From contig OZ026515.1 of assembly GCA_964019695.1 (NCBI GenBank), positions 35,666,994 to 35,730,993 on the forward strand: a stretch of 64,000 bases of DNA, in the 5' to 3' direction. Under the pieces are notes generated by a model, which was not told the DNA's origin, did not search any database, and worked only from the letters and a program-made list of their open reading frames with translations. Each line of letters opens with the position of its first letter. Position 1 is the first letter of the stretch. This stretch comes from Loripinus fragilis. Lineage: Eukaryota > Mollusca > Bivalvia > Lucinida > Lucinidae. The translations under genes were made by a program, and so were the position numbers. Positions 11,160 to 24,395 of this stretch are shown here, piece after piece.

Positions 11160-11450
11160 AGGGATCCGCCCCCCCCCCCTTGAAAATCCCAAAAATATAG
11201 TGTTTCTTAGCAATACTGGTCCGGAACCCCTTAAAACCACAAAGCTACCAAGCCATCATTTAATGTAGGGCCGTTATCGGCACGCCAGAGAAACGCCATT
11301 TAAATGGCGTTTCGCTGGCGGGCCGATGATGGCCCGCTAATATTGGTATTTTGATCGTTCCACCTCTCATCAACTAAAATTAAAACAAAAAAAAAAGTTG
11401 TCTATGTTGGACCCCCCTTCTGACAAAACGTTCTGGATCCGCGCATTGAA
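11160..11450. repeat. Composite repeat with short palindrome, copy A
   Basis: Contains AACGCCATTTAAATGGCGTT within a perfect 22-nt palindrome (11291-11312), C-runs and ACAAAACGTTCTGGATCCGC. Counterpart at 49010-49335; pieces recur near 38385. Confidence 0.6.
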
Positions 11451-13225
11451 CGATTCGTTCTATGATGTTATGTTAGAAAGATTTGTTCTATTGTATTTGG
11501 CCGTCTACTACGGGTAGTACATGAATACAGTTAAATACTACGATGAATACAGTTGCTACTGAATATCATTGAAAGGACAGTCCATCAACATTCTTTACAT
11601 TAAGAAGACATTACACTTGGGACCTTATTGGAGACAATTATATTTGTATCAAATGATGGTTTGGAATGAAATACATCTGTCATCATACTGAAACATAAGC
11701 TATAAGCTAATATGTGCAGTGACTATTTAAATCAATCTCATTTGGTCTTGACTTATCAGCTTTGTTTTAAATGCTTAAACTTATATCATTGTTATAGTTG
11801 CGTAACTTTATAATGGCAATGATTATAAAAAAATGTAAACTTATTGTCGAAACCCAATATTAAAAGTGTAAACAGAAGAATGAAAAGGGTATGTGCCCTA
11901 ATTATTCGAGCACCTTGACTCCTTGCTATATCTGTCCTAATTTTAACAAGTTAATTGAGAACATTTTTAAGTGTCTTTAATGTTGTGACAGAATGGAAAA
12001 CAGGGTAGAACTTGATCTGGACTTAAACTATTTGTTAAAGTAAGAAAGTCGTCAAATATCAGGAATCAACACAATCAAGTACCACACCAGACCCTGGATA
12101 CCACATGGGAAAGTGACAAAATCACAAGCCTGCTTGTCTGAATATTTGGGGGAATTACAGTAGCCTCGTTACTTTTTGATCCCACCGTATTAGACACATT
12201 TTCTAGCGCATGATATTTTGGTACTTATCGCATATATCCAAAGGTCTCGTTTAAGGCACGCGAAGCTAGAGTGTTAAATGAGTCTGAGCATTCACCTATA
12301 TCCATAATTTGTGTATGAGAGCTGCAGAGGCTCTGGCGACTTAGGTGTATTTTCGCAAACTCACCTGAGCCTTTGCTGGTTGAAACCATTACCACAATCA
12401 CATGTACTGGCTTTATTATAAAGCACTTAATTATGCAGTCATTATTTTTATCGACTACATTTAAGCTGTAGTTTAGCTTCGTATTTTGCGTTATAATCAA
12501 GTTTATGTTAACTCTTTTAAGACCAATGGAATTTGTCATAAAATGATACTGTTAAGTCAGGATGGTCTATTGTATTTATTGAGGGCTTACAGGTTATAAT
12601 TTCCAAAAATATATTATATTTTTTTTTCTCTGTAGATCAGTTTAGTCTTAGCAAACAGTCAAGACCCTGATAAAATGCCGCCTTAAGCGGATTTCGTCTG
12701 GGTATTCACTGTTTACCATACTACCCGTTTAGGGGTTTCCAGTCCTCAAAGGTTTTCCAGTCCTCAAAGACTGTAAATTTGATAACGCAAACAGTATGTG
12801 ATTTTTTTTTTAAAAAAGGAAATAAAACTAGTACAATAATATGCTTACCTTTATTTCTTTAGTTGAAGATCTTTAATCATTTGGCCAAGTGATATGAGAA
12901 AATAAAACTACTCTGTGTTATCAGTCAATGTTCTTTTCCATGACCCTAGTCCACTAAATTATGTCAAAAAAATAGCGTGGTTATTGTATTACCGGTATTA
13001 CAACATTATGGATACATGCATGCCATTAAGGGACTATCATCATTTACCTCAGTCAAAGCAACCGGGCCAATCTGAACTGCCTCGGCCAATTCCGTGGAAT
13101 CAGACCTCGGATGTAAATCGAGGATCTACTTTCGATAACGTGACAATGACGTCACAGAAACTATGCCAACACAATAACAAGTGTGATTGCAGCGAAACAA
13201 ACGGTTATAAATAAAATTAATGTTA
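11451..13225. other. Intron 1 of copy A, middle part
   Basis: Intronic, AT-rich, aligns with 49336-55600 of copy B apart from insertions there. Holds the empty TTAA (11727-11730), the empty T3 site (about 12400) and a GCAAACAGT hairpin repeat at 12640-12790. No coding sequence seen. Confidence 0.6.
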
Positions 13226-13263
13226 TTTCAATAAAATATCGCTATAGCGATATTTTATTGAAA
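13226..13263. repeat. 38-nt perfect palindrome
   Basis: Symmetric about GCTATAGC: TTTCAATAAAATATCGC and its exact complement. In intron 1 of copy A; copy B lacks about 70 bp here. Confidence 0.85.
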
Positions 13264-13817
13264 AAAAACATAACTTCATTTATTCTGTTGATAAAACGTT
13301 TTGGGTAATCAAAATAATGGATTTCAATAGGACTGAACCCACATGGTAGAGTACTATTTTCCATACGCTAGTTCTGGTTAATAAAATGCAGCTTTGTTCA
13401 TACATAGTACTACACCCAAGGCTAATTATCGAATTGAGCCGATATTTTCCGATTGCTCCCAGGCAAGATGAAAGCAACACTAGAAAGGACACTAATAACT
13501 ATATCACAAAACAAAGAAGCAATACAAATATAACACACACAATTGGAGCGATAACAGACAACGAATAAACAACAACAGGCACCAGCCTAGAAGGAAAGGC
13601 AGCAGAGGCCATCTGGGGGCCCAAATTGATTTTACTGTTGAGTCCTTATCTTTGCTTTATCTCCTTGTTATATCTTGATTTATATGTTTTAGGAGATGAT
13701 GCATTGATACGTTAGGGGTCTTTCATGCAAACCAAATATCTATGTGTCTTGATCGACATCTGAATTAAGGGTGAGGTTGGCGCCGTTAAACCGGTTTAAG
13801 CCCTCCAGTAAAATATT

Positions 13818-14060
13818 TTACTGACCGTTCCTAGGCGGTACTTCTTTTGTGGATCTTTTATGTTTTTGTTCTGTCTTGTGTTTGCTATGTCTTTGTGCGC
13901 GTCTGTTTATATGTGCTTTGTGGTCACCTGCTGGGAAAGGGCTGACCTCTTGGCTCTCGTTTGTGGTGTCTACTGTGTGATTGTCACTTTCCCATTGGTC
14001 GGTGTGGTACTTGATTGTATCGATTCCTGATCTTTGCACCCTTACTTACTTTACTTGCCA
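13818..14060 (-). repeat. Dispersed repeat with recurring reading frame
   Basis: The minus strand has an open frame with TTNESQEVSPFPAGDHKA, matched in frame at 35325-35594 ([18 protein letters not shown]) and partly at 14667-14861. No known domain recognised; probably an old transposon piece. Confidence 0.5.
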
Positions 14061-14666
14061 AATTTTCGATCCTAGATTGTGCTGTTGTTAAAACACAAAA
14101 TAATGTTTAGCTCGTGGGTAGAGGCTTCCTCACTCATGCAAAGAGAAACAATCGAATCACATCAACAAAAAATGATGAAACAAAGTAAACTAAGGTATCT
14201 TAACTCACAGGCAGTCTGAGCTAGAAAAAACACTAGTTGAGCCACTGTGTGCCCAGCCAAAGACAAGCATCAGGTACCAGCCCATCAATAGACGTGTTTA
14301 GTCAGGTCATCATTCAGTCGAAAGCCTGGCACACCGTCGTGCAATGAGAGAGGAAAAAGTAAGTGAGCATAATCAGGAAATACCACAATAAAAAAACTGC
14401 AGACCAAACAACGGCACCGCAAGGAATAGCTACCAGACATTTACAGTAACAAGACATCCAAAAGACAATAAAAGCAAAGCAACCAGCTGACTCTTCCTCG
14501 TCAAGATAATTGGAAAACTAGAAAGGACATAAAGTAATGCATAGCAAAACAAAGACCAACACAGAACCCCCACAAACCTTGGGAGGTACATTAAGCAATA
14601 AATCAACAACAACAGAACCACTGCCTTAGAAAGAACAGCAGTCTAAGCTTCCCAGGGGGGGGGGGG

Positions 14667-14861
14667 CTAAAATGCAATATGAATTGTTATTGGGTTTTCC
14701 TGGCTCTCGTTTGTGGTGGATAACTGTGAGTGTGTCACTTTCCAATTGGTATCCTGGGTCAGGTGTGGTACTTGATTGTATCGATTCCTGATCTTTGCAC
14801 CCTTACTAACTTTTATAAACAGGCATGCAGACAGTAACATTATATTAGAGCTATATCTCAC
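14667..14861 (-). repeat. Partial copy of the AGDHKA-type repeat
   Basis: Minus strand shares GATCAGGAATCGATACAATC and the peptide [13 protein letters not shown] with 35325-35594. Ends in a run of G at 14656-14667. Confidence 0.45.
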
Positions 14862-15141
14862 TCTTTTATATTGCTTGATGAGCTTTTTGAATTACTAAGA
14901 AAAAAAAAGGATTACCAAAGAAGCTTTTGAATATGTAAATTAATCACATAAAACACTGGCTCTGATATGCCCTATTGCATAAGAGTTTTAAAAATTATAG
15001 CATTCTATTTGAATATCATCTCTTAGCATCTGCAGTACAATTTAGAAAATGCTTTAATAAGGTTTATGATTTTGATAGCCATGTTTAGTAAAGCAGTCAA
15101 AATGTGTTTTTGGACACATGAAAATTAGAATATACTCTCAC

Positions 15142-15206
15142 CTTTCGGATAAGATGCTAAACATATAAAGAAGGAGAGCGAGGAACATCTCCATCCAGAG
15201 TGTCAT
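15142..15206 (-). CDS. Copy A exon 1 (start codon and hydrophobic leader)
   Basis: ATG at 15206-15204 opens a 65-bp coding exon ending at a GTGAGAG donor. It encodes a short hydrophobic leader with LALLLYMFSIL, consistent with a signal peptide or type II anchor. It ends with two bases of a codon completed by the single leading base of exon 2 (AG+T, Ser). This exact phase fit is the main reason to accept it. Confidence 0.75.
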
Positions 15207-15265
15207 TGCAAGACTTTACCTCTCTCTGATACGTTATTAATCAAAAACCAACACAGTTATCGAAC

Positions 15266-15278
15266 TATATATATATAT
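15266..15278 (-). promoter_or_regulatory. Possible TATA region upstream of copy A exon 1
   Basis: A TATATATATATAT run lies 60-72 bp upstream of the exon 1 ATG, so a start site about 30 bp downstream would leave a 5' UTR near 30 bp. AT-rich runs are common here, so this is weak positional evidence only. Confidence 0.25.
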
Positions 15279-15599
15279 TCAAAAAATAGCTCACTGCATT
15301 TAAAAAGAAATAAATGAAACTTAATATCAAATATGTGACAATTTAGTGATCCACCCATAGTTTGACACTATTAGTACAGTACGGGAGTTTAAGAAACATT
15401 TGGTCTTTGTACTAATTGAAGTAACATTGGCATTACATCTTTGATACCATATCCTAGGTTCTATGACCTTTTTCAAACCTGTTAAATTTCAGAAAACGTT
15501 GATATATTAGTTACGATACTTGAAGAATTGTCTTCAAGTAAAGCTCTTGCCAATATAGAGAGACTTTCCAAAATCTTAAATCTATTTTGCGATATATAG

Positions 15600-15728
15600 G
15601 GTCTTACACTAGTGCTCAGGTTGTATTAAACTTATAAGAACAAGTTGAGTAAATCGATAAAATGCGAGGCTTGCCCAGCATTTTATCAGATTTTGCAACA
15701 CGTTGAATAAATCAATATAGAGCACTAG
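15600..15728. repeat. M5 palindromic element
   Basis: Contains GATAAAATGCGAGGCTTGCC and its inverted partner CCAGCATTTTATC within a GGTCTTACACTAGTGCTC ... GAGCACTAG frame. Confidence 0.55.
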
Positions 15729-16861
15729 TTTTTACATTTATAACATGCAATAAAAATTACATTGGAATAATCACATTTTTTGGCGTGAAAAACGTTAACA
15801 TTCTGTTATTATGTAAACAACATTGCTATGGACGTCATTATCAAGCGTTGCAAATTATATTAGCCACTAGCGTTTTATCAATTTTATTAAATGTCGTTAT
15901 ATCACTCCCAGGTGCGACGTCATGTGATACAGTGTAGTAAGTTCATGCCCTTGGCATGTGATAGCACATGCGCAGATTAGATTGAGCAAACAAATGTGCT
16001 GGAATTCGATTGTGTTGTTCACCTATGGCCAAACCATACACTCAATTACAATAGTTAGTTGGTTCATTTATTTTAATTTCAGGTGTATCTATTTTGTGGA
16101 AATATTATTCTTTCGTTCTGTGGAGCATTTATCCTCTCAATGGCGTTTGAGGCCCCTATGATGGGATTAGAGAAAGTATTGCTTGGAAAAGGGAAGAAAA
16201 CCTAAATATGAATGTATACTTTGACAATACTGTTGATCAAAGTAACTTATTGCTAACTTATATAAGAATAAAGCTCTTTATCCTTTATCATTTTTGATAG
16301 TATTTTAATAACCATATAATGCACCAATGGAAGAATGTTTACGTCAACTTGTATAATTGCATAAAAGCCGTGTCGCACGCTATTAACAGCCATGTTTTAA
16401 CCGGCAAAAGCCCATGTATTAATCAGGCAATTCACGTGCTGTTGATGCACAAGTTTTGTACTTTACATATACGCATTCTAGGCCATCACAAAATTTGACG
16501 TTATCAACAGTAGCATGCATAGAAATGAACGTAATCTAGTGACGTTAAGATGACGTAAGTCTTTGCCCAGGAACAGGCGCTTTCAAAACCTACAAATCCT
16601 TCATGCACTTGCGCGTCATTATAGTAATACAAAATGAACTTTTCAAAGCTTTTTTCCAAAGTTTTCAAGTGACAAAATGACTTTTTGCAATAGTAACGAG
16701 CAAACGTGGTTTTCTGATACACTTACATCTGCTAGACCCCTCGGTGGTCGTTAAAGCCCTCACCTTTCATGCCACCCATGGGGTCCAACAGATGTTAATG
16801 CATAGAAAACATCTTTGATCCCTATATTTTGTTTATGACATCGTTGAAATAACACTTTAAA

Positions 16862-17006
16862 TAGAGGATCTAACATTCGTGCTCATGTATTATTGAATTT
16901 ATTAAACGAGTTGGGAAAAAGAGATAACATTTTATCTCTTTTTTTTCGCAACAAGTTTAATAAATTCAATAAATCAGGAGCATAAATGTTAGATTCTATT
17001 TAATTT
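16862..17006. repeat. M5 palindromic element
   Basis: GAGGATCTAACATTCGTGCT at the left is answered by AAATGTTAGATTCTATTT at the right; arms pair through TTATTGAATTTATTAAACGA. Confidence 0.65.
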
Positions 17007-17560
17007 ATGTCGTTAAAAATAATTTTGAATTCATATTTTGGGCGTAATACCAATATGGTTTTGCCATATGCGTGACGTTAAAAGCGTTATTTCACGTTTC
17101 CAGAAAATCTATAAACCACTAGTGGTTTATCGATTTTGATGCGTTGCATAATTTCACTCCCAGAGGCGACATCATAAAATAAACCATTATTAAATCTTTT
17201 AGCCAATGTATTGAGTTTAGATGAACATTTCAGTTTAAAATGCAAATATATGTGACAATATGTTGCTACTACCACATTCATAGCATATTAAAAATAAGCC
17301 GAAACATTCTTGATGCCATGTGGCTGTTATTGTTCTGTGTCTTTTCCTTATGGGTGCCGTGAGTTGGTCTGCAGTGTGTGATTGTGGTATTTCCTGGCCA
17401 TACTCATTACTTCTTGAGGTTGGGTCATAGCAAGTTAAATTGATTTGATTGTTTCCCTGTGGTGATCCATTGTATAAGATAAAAAGCATCCACGCGGGGT
17501 ATCCATTTTTGTGTTTAAACAACAGCAGAGACTAGGGCGAAAATTTGCCTAGTAAAATAT

Positions 17561-17803
17561 GGGTCTCGACGCGACAAACTCTGTCTTTGGTTTTTTTTTT
17601 TTTAAAATAGCAAGACACAAACCACTCTCATCAGCAACACAGACAAGCTAGAAAATCGAAATTTGGCCTGTAGCAAGTTAAGATATGGTGCTTACCACCA
17701 AGCGAATAACAAAGGCGCTGATCAGACTGTGTGGATGCGAAGGCTGGTCTGCGCCTTTGTTTTTCACAAAGCCCCAAAGACAGGTTTTCTCGCATCAAGG
17801 CCC
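17561..17803 (+). mobile_element. M2 MITE copy
   Basis: GGGTCTCGACGCGACAAACT at the left is inverted as TTTCTCGCATCAAGGCCC at the right; hairpin at 17700-17768. Confidence 0.72.
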
Positions 17804-17840
17804 AAATTATATTAAATAGACTTCGAGCTAAAAAAGGTCC

Positions 17841-20800
17841 TGCTCCCCCCCCCCCTAGGGAATTTTGCAGACATATCCTATCTTGAAGAGAATTTCAAGC
17901 CGCATCTTTTAAGAGATGTTTGCACTCTGTGCTCCGGGGCGTTAGTCTCTGACAGCCTGTTACATATGTTACTGTAACAAACTAAGGAAAAAATCTAAAT
18001 GAAAGTTTGAGCTACAGAAAGAAGACACTAAACCATACTATTATTCAAATTTCTTATGTAGTTTGCATGCTGGATGCCTAGGCTACATAGAAGCAACATT
18101 TTAAACAAAATTACAGCCTTCTATGGTGTTATATGCGTTACATAGATTAAATTTCCCTTTGAAAGTTGAAATCATGACTAGCATCATTCATTTTACAGAC
18201 GATTTGTGCATTTTTACAAGTGTTTTTAATCTTAGTTTACTAAAATATTCATTTGACTAATAGAAAAAACAAAGTTTGCTTTTCTATCTCAAATACATTG
18301 TTTTATATGAGCTATTAAACAACCCTACCCCCAATTTTAAGTAACCAATTTTGGTATCTATTATTGAAGAAAAATGTATGAAAATATTTGACGCTCGTGG
18401 ATATCTTACATTTTTGGTGCTGTCTTGCTAATGCAATAAAGAATCATACATTTGCAAGTTTGACATCAGGATCAGAGCACTTATTTAAGTATGTTACGTA
18501 TGTTACATGGCATAATGAATGAGCAAGGAAATTTTCTTGGAAGTAAGAGATGATATTTCAGAAAAATACCGTTTTTCACATGTTTTCCCATAATCCTAGC
18601 CTCTGGTGCCTTAGTCTTAGTATTTACAGTCATTGCTGATAACAAGCCCATGGAATTGTGTTACCTTTGTTATATATAACCTTTTTAATCACATATTTCC
18701 TAATGCCTATAACATTAAAATATATAGATAGAAAAATAATAGTTCTCATTTAAATGACACAATTTAATAAATATTCCTATTAAATAAAATTATTCAAAAA
18801 CAATCTTTATTCAAGTCACCCTCACAATGTCTATCATTGTGTCTGCTTCTATTGCAAAATAATCACCCATTTCATCATAACCAGTAGAATCATGGCATTG
18901 TATTAGGACTGCAAACTGAGTACAATCCTGTTCCTCTCCACCCCTTTGGGAATTGTGCAGACATATCCTACCTTAAAGAACAATTCAAGCTGCATCAAAT
19001 GAGAGATGTTTGCACTCTATTAACTAGGGGGTTAGCCTGTAATGGTATGATACGTATGTTACCATATCAATTTAAGGATAAATGAATTAAAAGTCTGAGA
19101 AACAGAAAGAAGACATAAAACTACCTATTTATTTGAATTATTCATGTAGTTTGCATGCTGAATACCTTTGATACATAAGAAAAGATTTTTTAACAAATAT
19201 ACAGCTTCCTATGGTGTTATATGTGTTACATTAATTAAGATTACTTTTTAAAATTGGTAATTGTGACAAACATCACTTGTACGCATTTTGTGTGATCCTT
19301 CTCTTTAGCCATCAAAAGACTTAATTTTCTTTTTATGTGTGGCCAGTGCCAGCGTCAAACAACTTGACTCAGCCAAACTTGAATCCTTAGCATTCTTCAA
19401 AAGCAGAAACAGCATGTCAATGTCATGGGATCAAACACCTGATTAAATATGGGTTTAATGCCAACAATGGAGTATGACTCTGGTATATATCTCTTCCTGT
19501 TAAGTGACAAGAGCAATCTAACTGCAGCTGCCTCTACATCCGTGCTAGTCAAATGATTACTTTGCTCTGATTTTGCAAAATCTAAGTCTACCATGTACCT
19601 CTAAGAATACTTTAAGATTTCTGACATTGGTCAAACAGAAATTTGATAGGCTGCTTTTTGCAGCATTTGCCATGGAACCTATCCAGTCTTTTGGTGCTTA
19701 AGTCCTCAGGTCTTAGATCAATAGTATTTTGCTGCGCCCAAAGAACTTTATAAGTTTTCTTTAGTTACAATGTTGACTCTTGATGGTTTTGGCAGACCAT
19801 CTGAAACCATTTCTGTTACACCTTGAAAGTTATCTGGTATAAGAGAAAAAATATGAAGTTGGACATTGCCATCAATTATGTTTGGTTGTTTTTTGATGTC
19901 AGTACATTGAAGCATGTCTTAAAATAATGTAAAACCTATGATTTCTCAGTTTTTGCAGCCATATCATTAGCTGTTGCATTCAAAAGAAGGAAAATGGACT
20001 ATAGGTATAATGGGATAACCAGTAGTTCTATATTATGCTCTATGGAAGATTTATACAGAGTAAACAAGTTGATAAGGTGCCTCATTTCATGATCCATTGA
20101 AAACACTGAAATTGAAAACACCTGCCTCTGATTGTGTTTTATAAAAAGGATGTCAATTCAATGCCCTTGCTCATTTATTATGACGAGTTATATATGTTAC
20201 ATCCTTTAATAAGCACTCTTATCTTAGAAACTTATTGAATCATTGAATTGAAAGGGTCTAATTTGCGCTCTGTTCATCCTGCATTTCATTGCTTTACCTG
20301 CTGTGATACATCTAGTTCGTTTATCTGAAGGGAAAGAGTAACCTCGGTTTCAGCACTTCAGAAGTACTAAGACTTCAAATAAGTTTTTGAATGCTTGGGG
20401 AAAGATAATAAGTGCAGATACATTATTAGATGAAAAATATGTGGGATGCATGTATGGAAAGGCTACATTTATAAAAGTTAAACAGCTAAGATATGATTCT
20501 TTATCACAGAAATATCAAAGTACATCAGTCCAGGTACTCATTGCTCTTAATGGCATAGTTTTCTTCCTTGTAAAGCTTTAGTCTTTCTCCTACTTGCAGA
20601 GTATCACTTGAAACACATACTCAAAGAGCCAACTATTAGGAATTCATATCAGTTTCCAAATGTTCCAAGCCATAAATGGCAAAATTGGAAAGTTGATAAT
20701 GGCTCATCAATTTTGGGTGGACTGGTGGTAAAATTGAATAACAGTAAATGATTGAAATATTGTGCGATGATTCTACTAGTTGCATGGAGGCGAGTGATAA

Positions 20801-22799
20801 TAATGATTACCACAGAAGCAGACAACGACAAACGTTTATCATGAGTGTTAAATCGATGAGAAATAGTTTGGACCATTTCATTTATTGTATTTTCTTGTAA
20901 AAATGTAAAACTATCTTTTCTATTTGTGGCTCTATATTTAGCATTATATGCACAGTATTAGGAAATGTGTCCAAAAGGTCATTGATAACATCTGTAACAC
21001 CAGTCCATGGGCTTGATAATCAGAAATGAATATAATTTCTAGTGTTTTGGCACCAAAGACTTATAAGTATACATTAAGTGTCCTGATCTTTAACTTAATG
21101 ACATCTTGTAGATATATGAGCAAGACAGACTAAGAAAATGAAAAATATCCATAGGCTGTAATCGCTTTCATGTGTTTTACTTAAACGGTAATAACAAAAT
21201 TCGCTTCTCTGTAAAACTAGGAGTAGGGTTGTGTATTAGCTCCTATAAGACAATATATTTAAGATAGAAAAGCAAACTTGGTTTTTCTTATTCATCAATT
21301 GAGTTTATGTGTGTAAAATCTTATAAAACAGTTTGAAACCAAGTCAGTTTGAAACCAAGTCATAGTAGTTGTTTAACTACATGACGATAGCCACAATTAT
21401 AGCTTTTAAATTATAATTAGGTTCATGTAACGCACATAACACCACAGTTAGCCGTATTAATGTTAAACAGCTTCCATATGTAGTAAAGACATCCAGTATA
21501 AAGACTATAAGATTGTCAATTTATTAGGTAATTTTAATGCCTTCTTTTGGTAGCTCAAACATTTAAATTTCTTATTCTCAAAATGATATAGTAACATATG
21601 TAACAAGCTGTTACAGGCTATCGCCCCGACTTACAGAGTGCAAACATTTCTTATTAAATGCACCTTGAATGGTTACATAAGATGTAATTTGTCTGCAGAA
21701 TTCCAAAGGGGATTAGGATGGAGCAGGCCCTTACTCAGCTTGATGTCAAAATACTGTTTGATGATTTTACTTATCACGCTAACATATGTAACGCTCTCTG
21801 ATCTTTAAAACTTGATGACAACTAGCAGATCTATAAGTCTTTATCATAGGAGCTAGTTTAAAATCCCTAAACAATGTAAGATATCCAACAGCTGCGAGTT
21901 TTTTCACACTTTTAGCTCAAACTTTCAAACTACATTTCCTTTATTTGATATAGTAACGCATGTAACACGCTGTTTCAGACTAACGCCCCAACATAGAGAG
22001 TGCAAACATCCCTTATTCAATGCAGCTTGAGTTGTACTATAAGAATGAATATGTCTGCAAAATTCCCTCGAGGAGATTAAAACATTTTTAGGCATATCTT
22101 ACGTAAAGACAATGAGCTTGCCCATTTATTACATCAGGTAACATATGCTACAGCCTCTGATATTAAAAATTTTGCAACAAACTTGCAGATTTACGAGTCT
22201 TTTCATATAAGCAAATAAATCCCAAACAATGAAACTCATTCATCAACTGCAAATATTTTTTAACAATTTTTACTTTAGTTTTAATACCAAACATATCACC
22301 TTAAAACTGGGTAGGGGTAGGGTTGTTTAATTGCTTATTTCAGAAAAAATATTTAAGCTAGGGAAACAAACTTTAATTTTTCTGTTAGCCAATTGCATAA
22401 GCTAGTCAGACATGGTTAAAAACATTTTGCAAAACACACAGAGAGATTGTGAATGTAAATGATGTTAGCTACACTTGCAAATTTTAATGGGTTATCTGAT
22501 TTATGTAACGCATATGACACCTTAGGAAGCCGCAATTTTGTTCAAATGGCTGTCATACGTAGTTAAGATATCCAGTATGCAGACTATATGAATGATTTTT
22601 AAAAATAAATATTTCAATGTCTTTAATTTGTAGCCCAAACTTTCAATTTACTTTTTCTTAGTTTGATTAAGTAACGTATGTTACAGGCTCTTACAGACTA
22701 ACGCCCCGGAGCACAGAGTGAAAACATCTCTTAAAAGACTCGGCTTTCAATTCTCTACAAGATAGGATATGTCTGCAAAATTCCCTAGGGGGGGGAGCA
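17841..22799. mobile_element. T1: 5-kb decayed TIR DNA transposon
   Basis: Starts TGCTCCCCCC..TAGGGAATTTTGCAG and ends with the inverse CTGCAAAATTCCCTAGGG..GGAGCA. The roughly 200-bp terminal module recurs inwards: two copies on the left (17845, 18935) and three inverted on the right (about 21540-21730, 21930-22090, 22640-22799). GTAAC-type palindromes such as GTAACATATGTAAC are scattered throughout. No long frame survives; a minus-strand piece at 19397-19594 and one just upstream (LWAQQNTIDLRPEDLSTKR) may be old coding sequence. Confidence 0.75.
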
Positions 22800-24395
22800 A
22801 ACCCATTCTCAGCCATCCGTCTAAAAGCTCCACCCCGCGCTGGCCCAGGCTGCTGTCCGTTATAAGGACGTGATTATATTGTCGTTGATTCATTTTCTGC
22901 TGCTGCTTCCGATGTATGTTGGTGTTTTATACTGGGTCACTGTTTTGTAACATATTTCATATTGCTACAAGCGAGCAAAGACATAGACCAGCCTTAGCAA
23001 TTGTGCGATCTCACTGGGTACATCACTGCATCAGATGTGCTTTTAAAATTTAAAAGATCTGAACCTCCATGTTGTGATTGGCACATGCCAAGATAATGTG
23101 AGGGGCTACCTTTACAAAGTACTAGCTAAGCAATTTCAAACATTCTTTGAGTCATTTTTCTTCTCTTTATTATAATGTAATATGGGTGTATTGGATCTAT
23201 ATACATGTACAATTTAATACCAAAACTACAGCAGTCACTGTCTCAAACAGCAGCTTCGCTCCAAAACAGCAGAGCAACAAAACAGCACGTTTATATCGTT
23301 GTCAAACTAAGGTGGTTGTATTTAGCTTCAGCTGCCAGTGGATTAAAAATTGTTATCAGTCTTTAACTACTAGTAACCTTAAGCACTGTTATTCAATTAT
23401 GTCATATAGAGTCGCATCTGGGAGTGTAATTAAGTCATGCTTTAAACACAATAATACATAGAGGATCTTACATGGGTGATCACGTTTCACCGAAATTATC
23501 ATACAAGATGGGGAAAAAGAGATAAAAATGCGAGGCTTGTTGAGAATTTTAATAAATTCAATAATACAGGAGCACAAATGTTAGATTATATTTATCATAT
23601 GACCCTAAATTTAATTTGAAATCGCGTTTTTGCGTGTAAACGCTAAGATCTTGCCATATATACGCAACATTATTACGACAGTCTTAACATAATCGTACCA
23701 AAATCTGTACACCAGTAGTGGTTTATCAATTTTAATGCATGGCTTTATATCACTCCCAGAACCGACGTATCACAATAAACAAAATACTTTACCAGTTTAT
23801 TTAATGGGCAAACTATTTACTAATAGGTAACTTATTGCAGTGACGCACAAAACAACGTCACATTACTTCAAACAAATTTTGGCAATTTCTTGCCAAATAC
23901 TCTGATTTCAAAGCGATTTAAGTGTCATACCAGTTTTTATTGAAATTATTTAGCTCGTTGGAATGAAACTTGACAATGTGCGCATCAGAGCTGATTATAT
24001 TATTTTCTTCCAACTTCTTTTATATAAATTAATAAGTTCAATACTTATGAGTAACTGTGTTAGATTCTCTATTGATTTCATTGTTTATTTATTTTTTATA
24101 TTTAGCAATGTAATCTATGTATAACTAAAATGAGTAAAAGTGATATTTTCACAAATGAAAAGATATGGCATTGTCCCAAGTTTAAAATAACAATATAGTG
24201 TTATATTCCCTTTAGCGAATTTACTTTGGATGACATGTGCTTTCTCAGTTCTCTAAGTCCTCTTTAGATTTTCAAACTCCGTTTACTTTCTTGTATTAAG
24301 TGAACAAAAAATCAAAGTGGGGTTACTCGTTTTATTTCATATCGGGGTTTTAGCTGTTTACCTATGTAAGAATATATGAATATATCATGAGTGTG
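22800..24395. other. Intergenic, M5 flank and unassigned sequence
   Basis: 22817-22960 is locally GC-richer with a short minus-strand open stretch, but no splice structure I trust. The rest is M5-related or AT-rich. Confidence 0.4.
23459..23592. repeat. M5 palindromic element, worn
   Basis: AGAGGATCTTACATGGGTGA ... ACAGGAGCACAAATGTTAGA, with GAGATAAAAATGCGAGG in the loop. Confidence 0.55.

Larger units (their letters stand above)
13264..15141. other. Intron 1 of copy A, 5' part
   Basis: Dispersed repeats (13380-13640 and 14400-14690 are related to each other) and the AGDHKA-type repeat. No exon found. Confidence 0.5.
640..15206 (-). pseudogene. Serine beta-lactamase-like hydrolase, copy A (exons 1-7, 3' end off window)
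   Basis: Exons are at 15142-15206, 10765-10830, 8810-8866, 8288-8423, 6579-6678, 3374-3479 and 640-762, all with GT-AG boundaries and the same phases as copy B. Exon 1 encodes a 21-residue hydrophobic start (MTLWMEMFLALLLY), a likely signal peptide or anchor, and its phase joins exon 2 correctly. Exon 3 has one extra base relative to copy B, so the reading becomes NCEKWY followed by TGA, before the SxxK motif. Exons 4 and 7 are identical to copy B at every base, and exon 6 differs by three bases, all changing the amino acid. Later exons would lie left of the window. I call it a likely pseudogene, but one sequencing error in exon 3 would reverse that. Confidence 0.75.
15279..17560. other. Intergenic stretch upstream of copy A
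   Basis: AT-rich. I see only the two M5 palindromes and GTCACGTCA/GACGTCAT-rich flanks of that family. No coding evidence. Confidence 0.5.

Noticed and set aside
22817..22960. GC-richer segment as a possible host exon
   Set aside because: Only a short minus-strand frame, no convincing splice sites or family match, and it abuts the end of T1.
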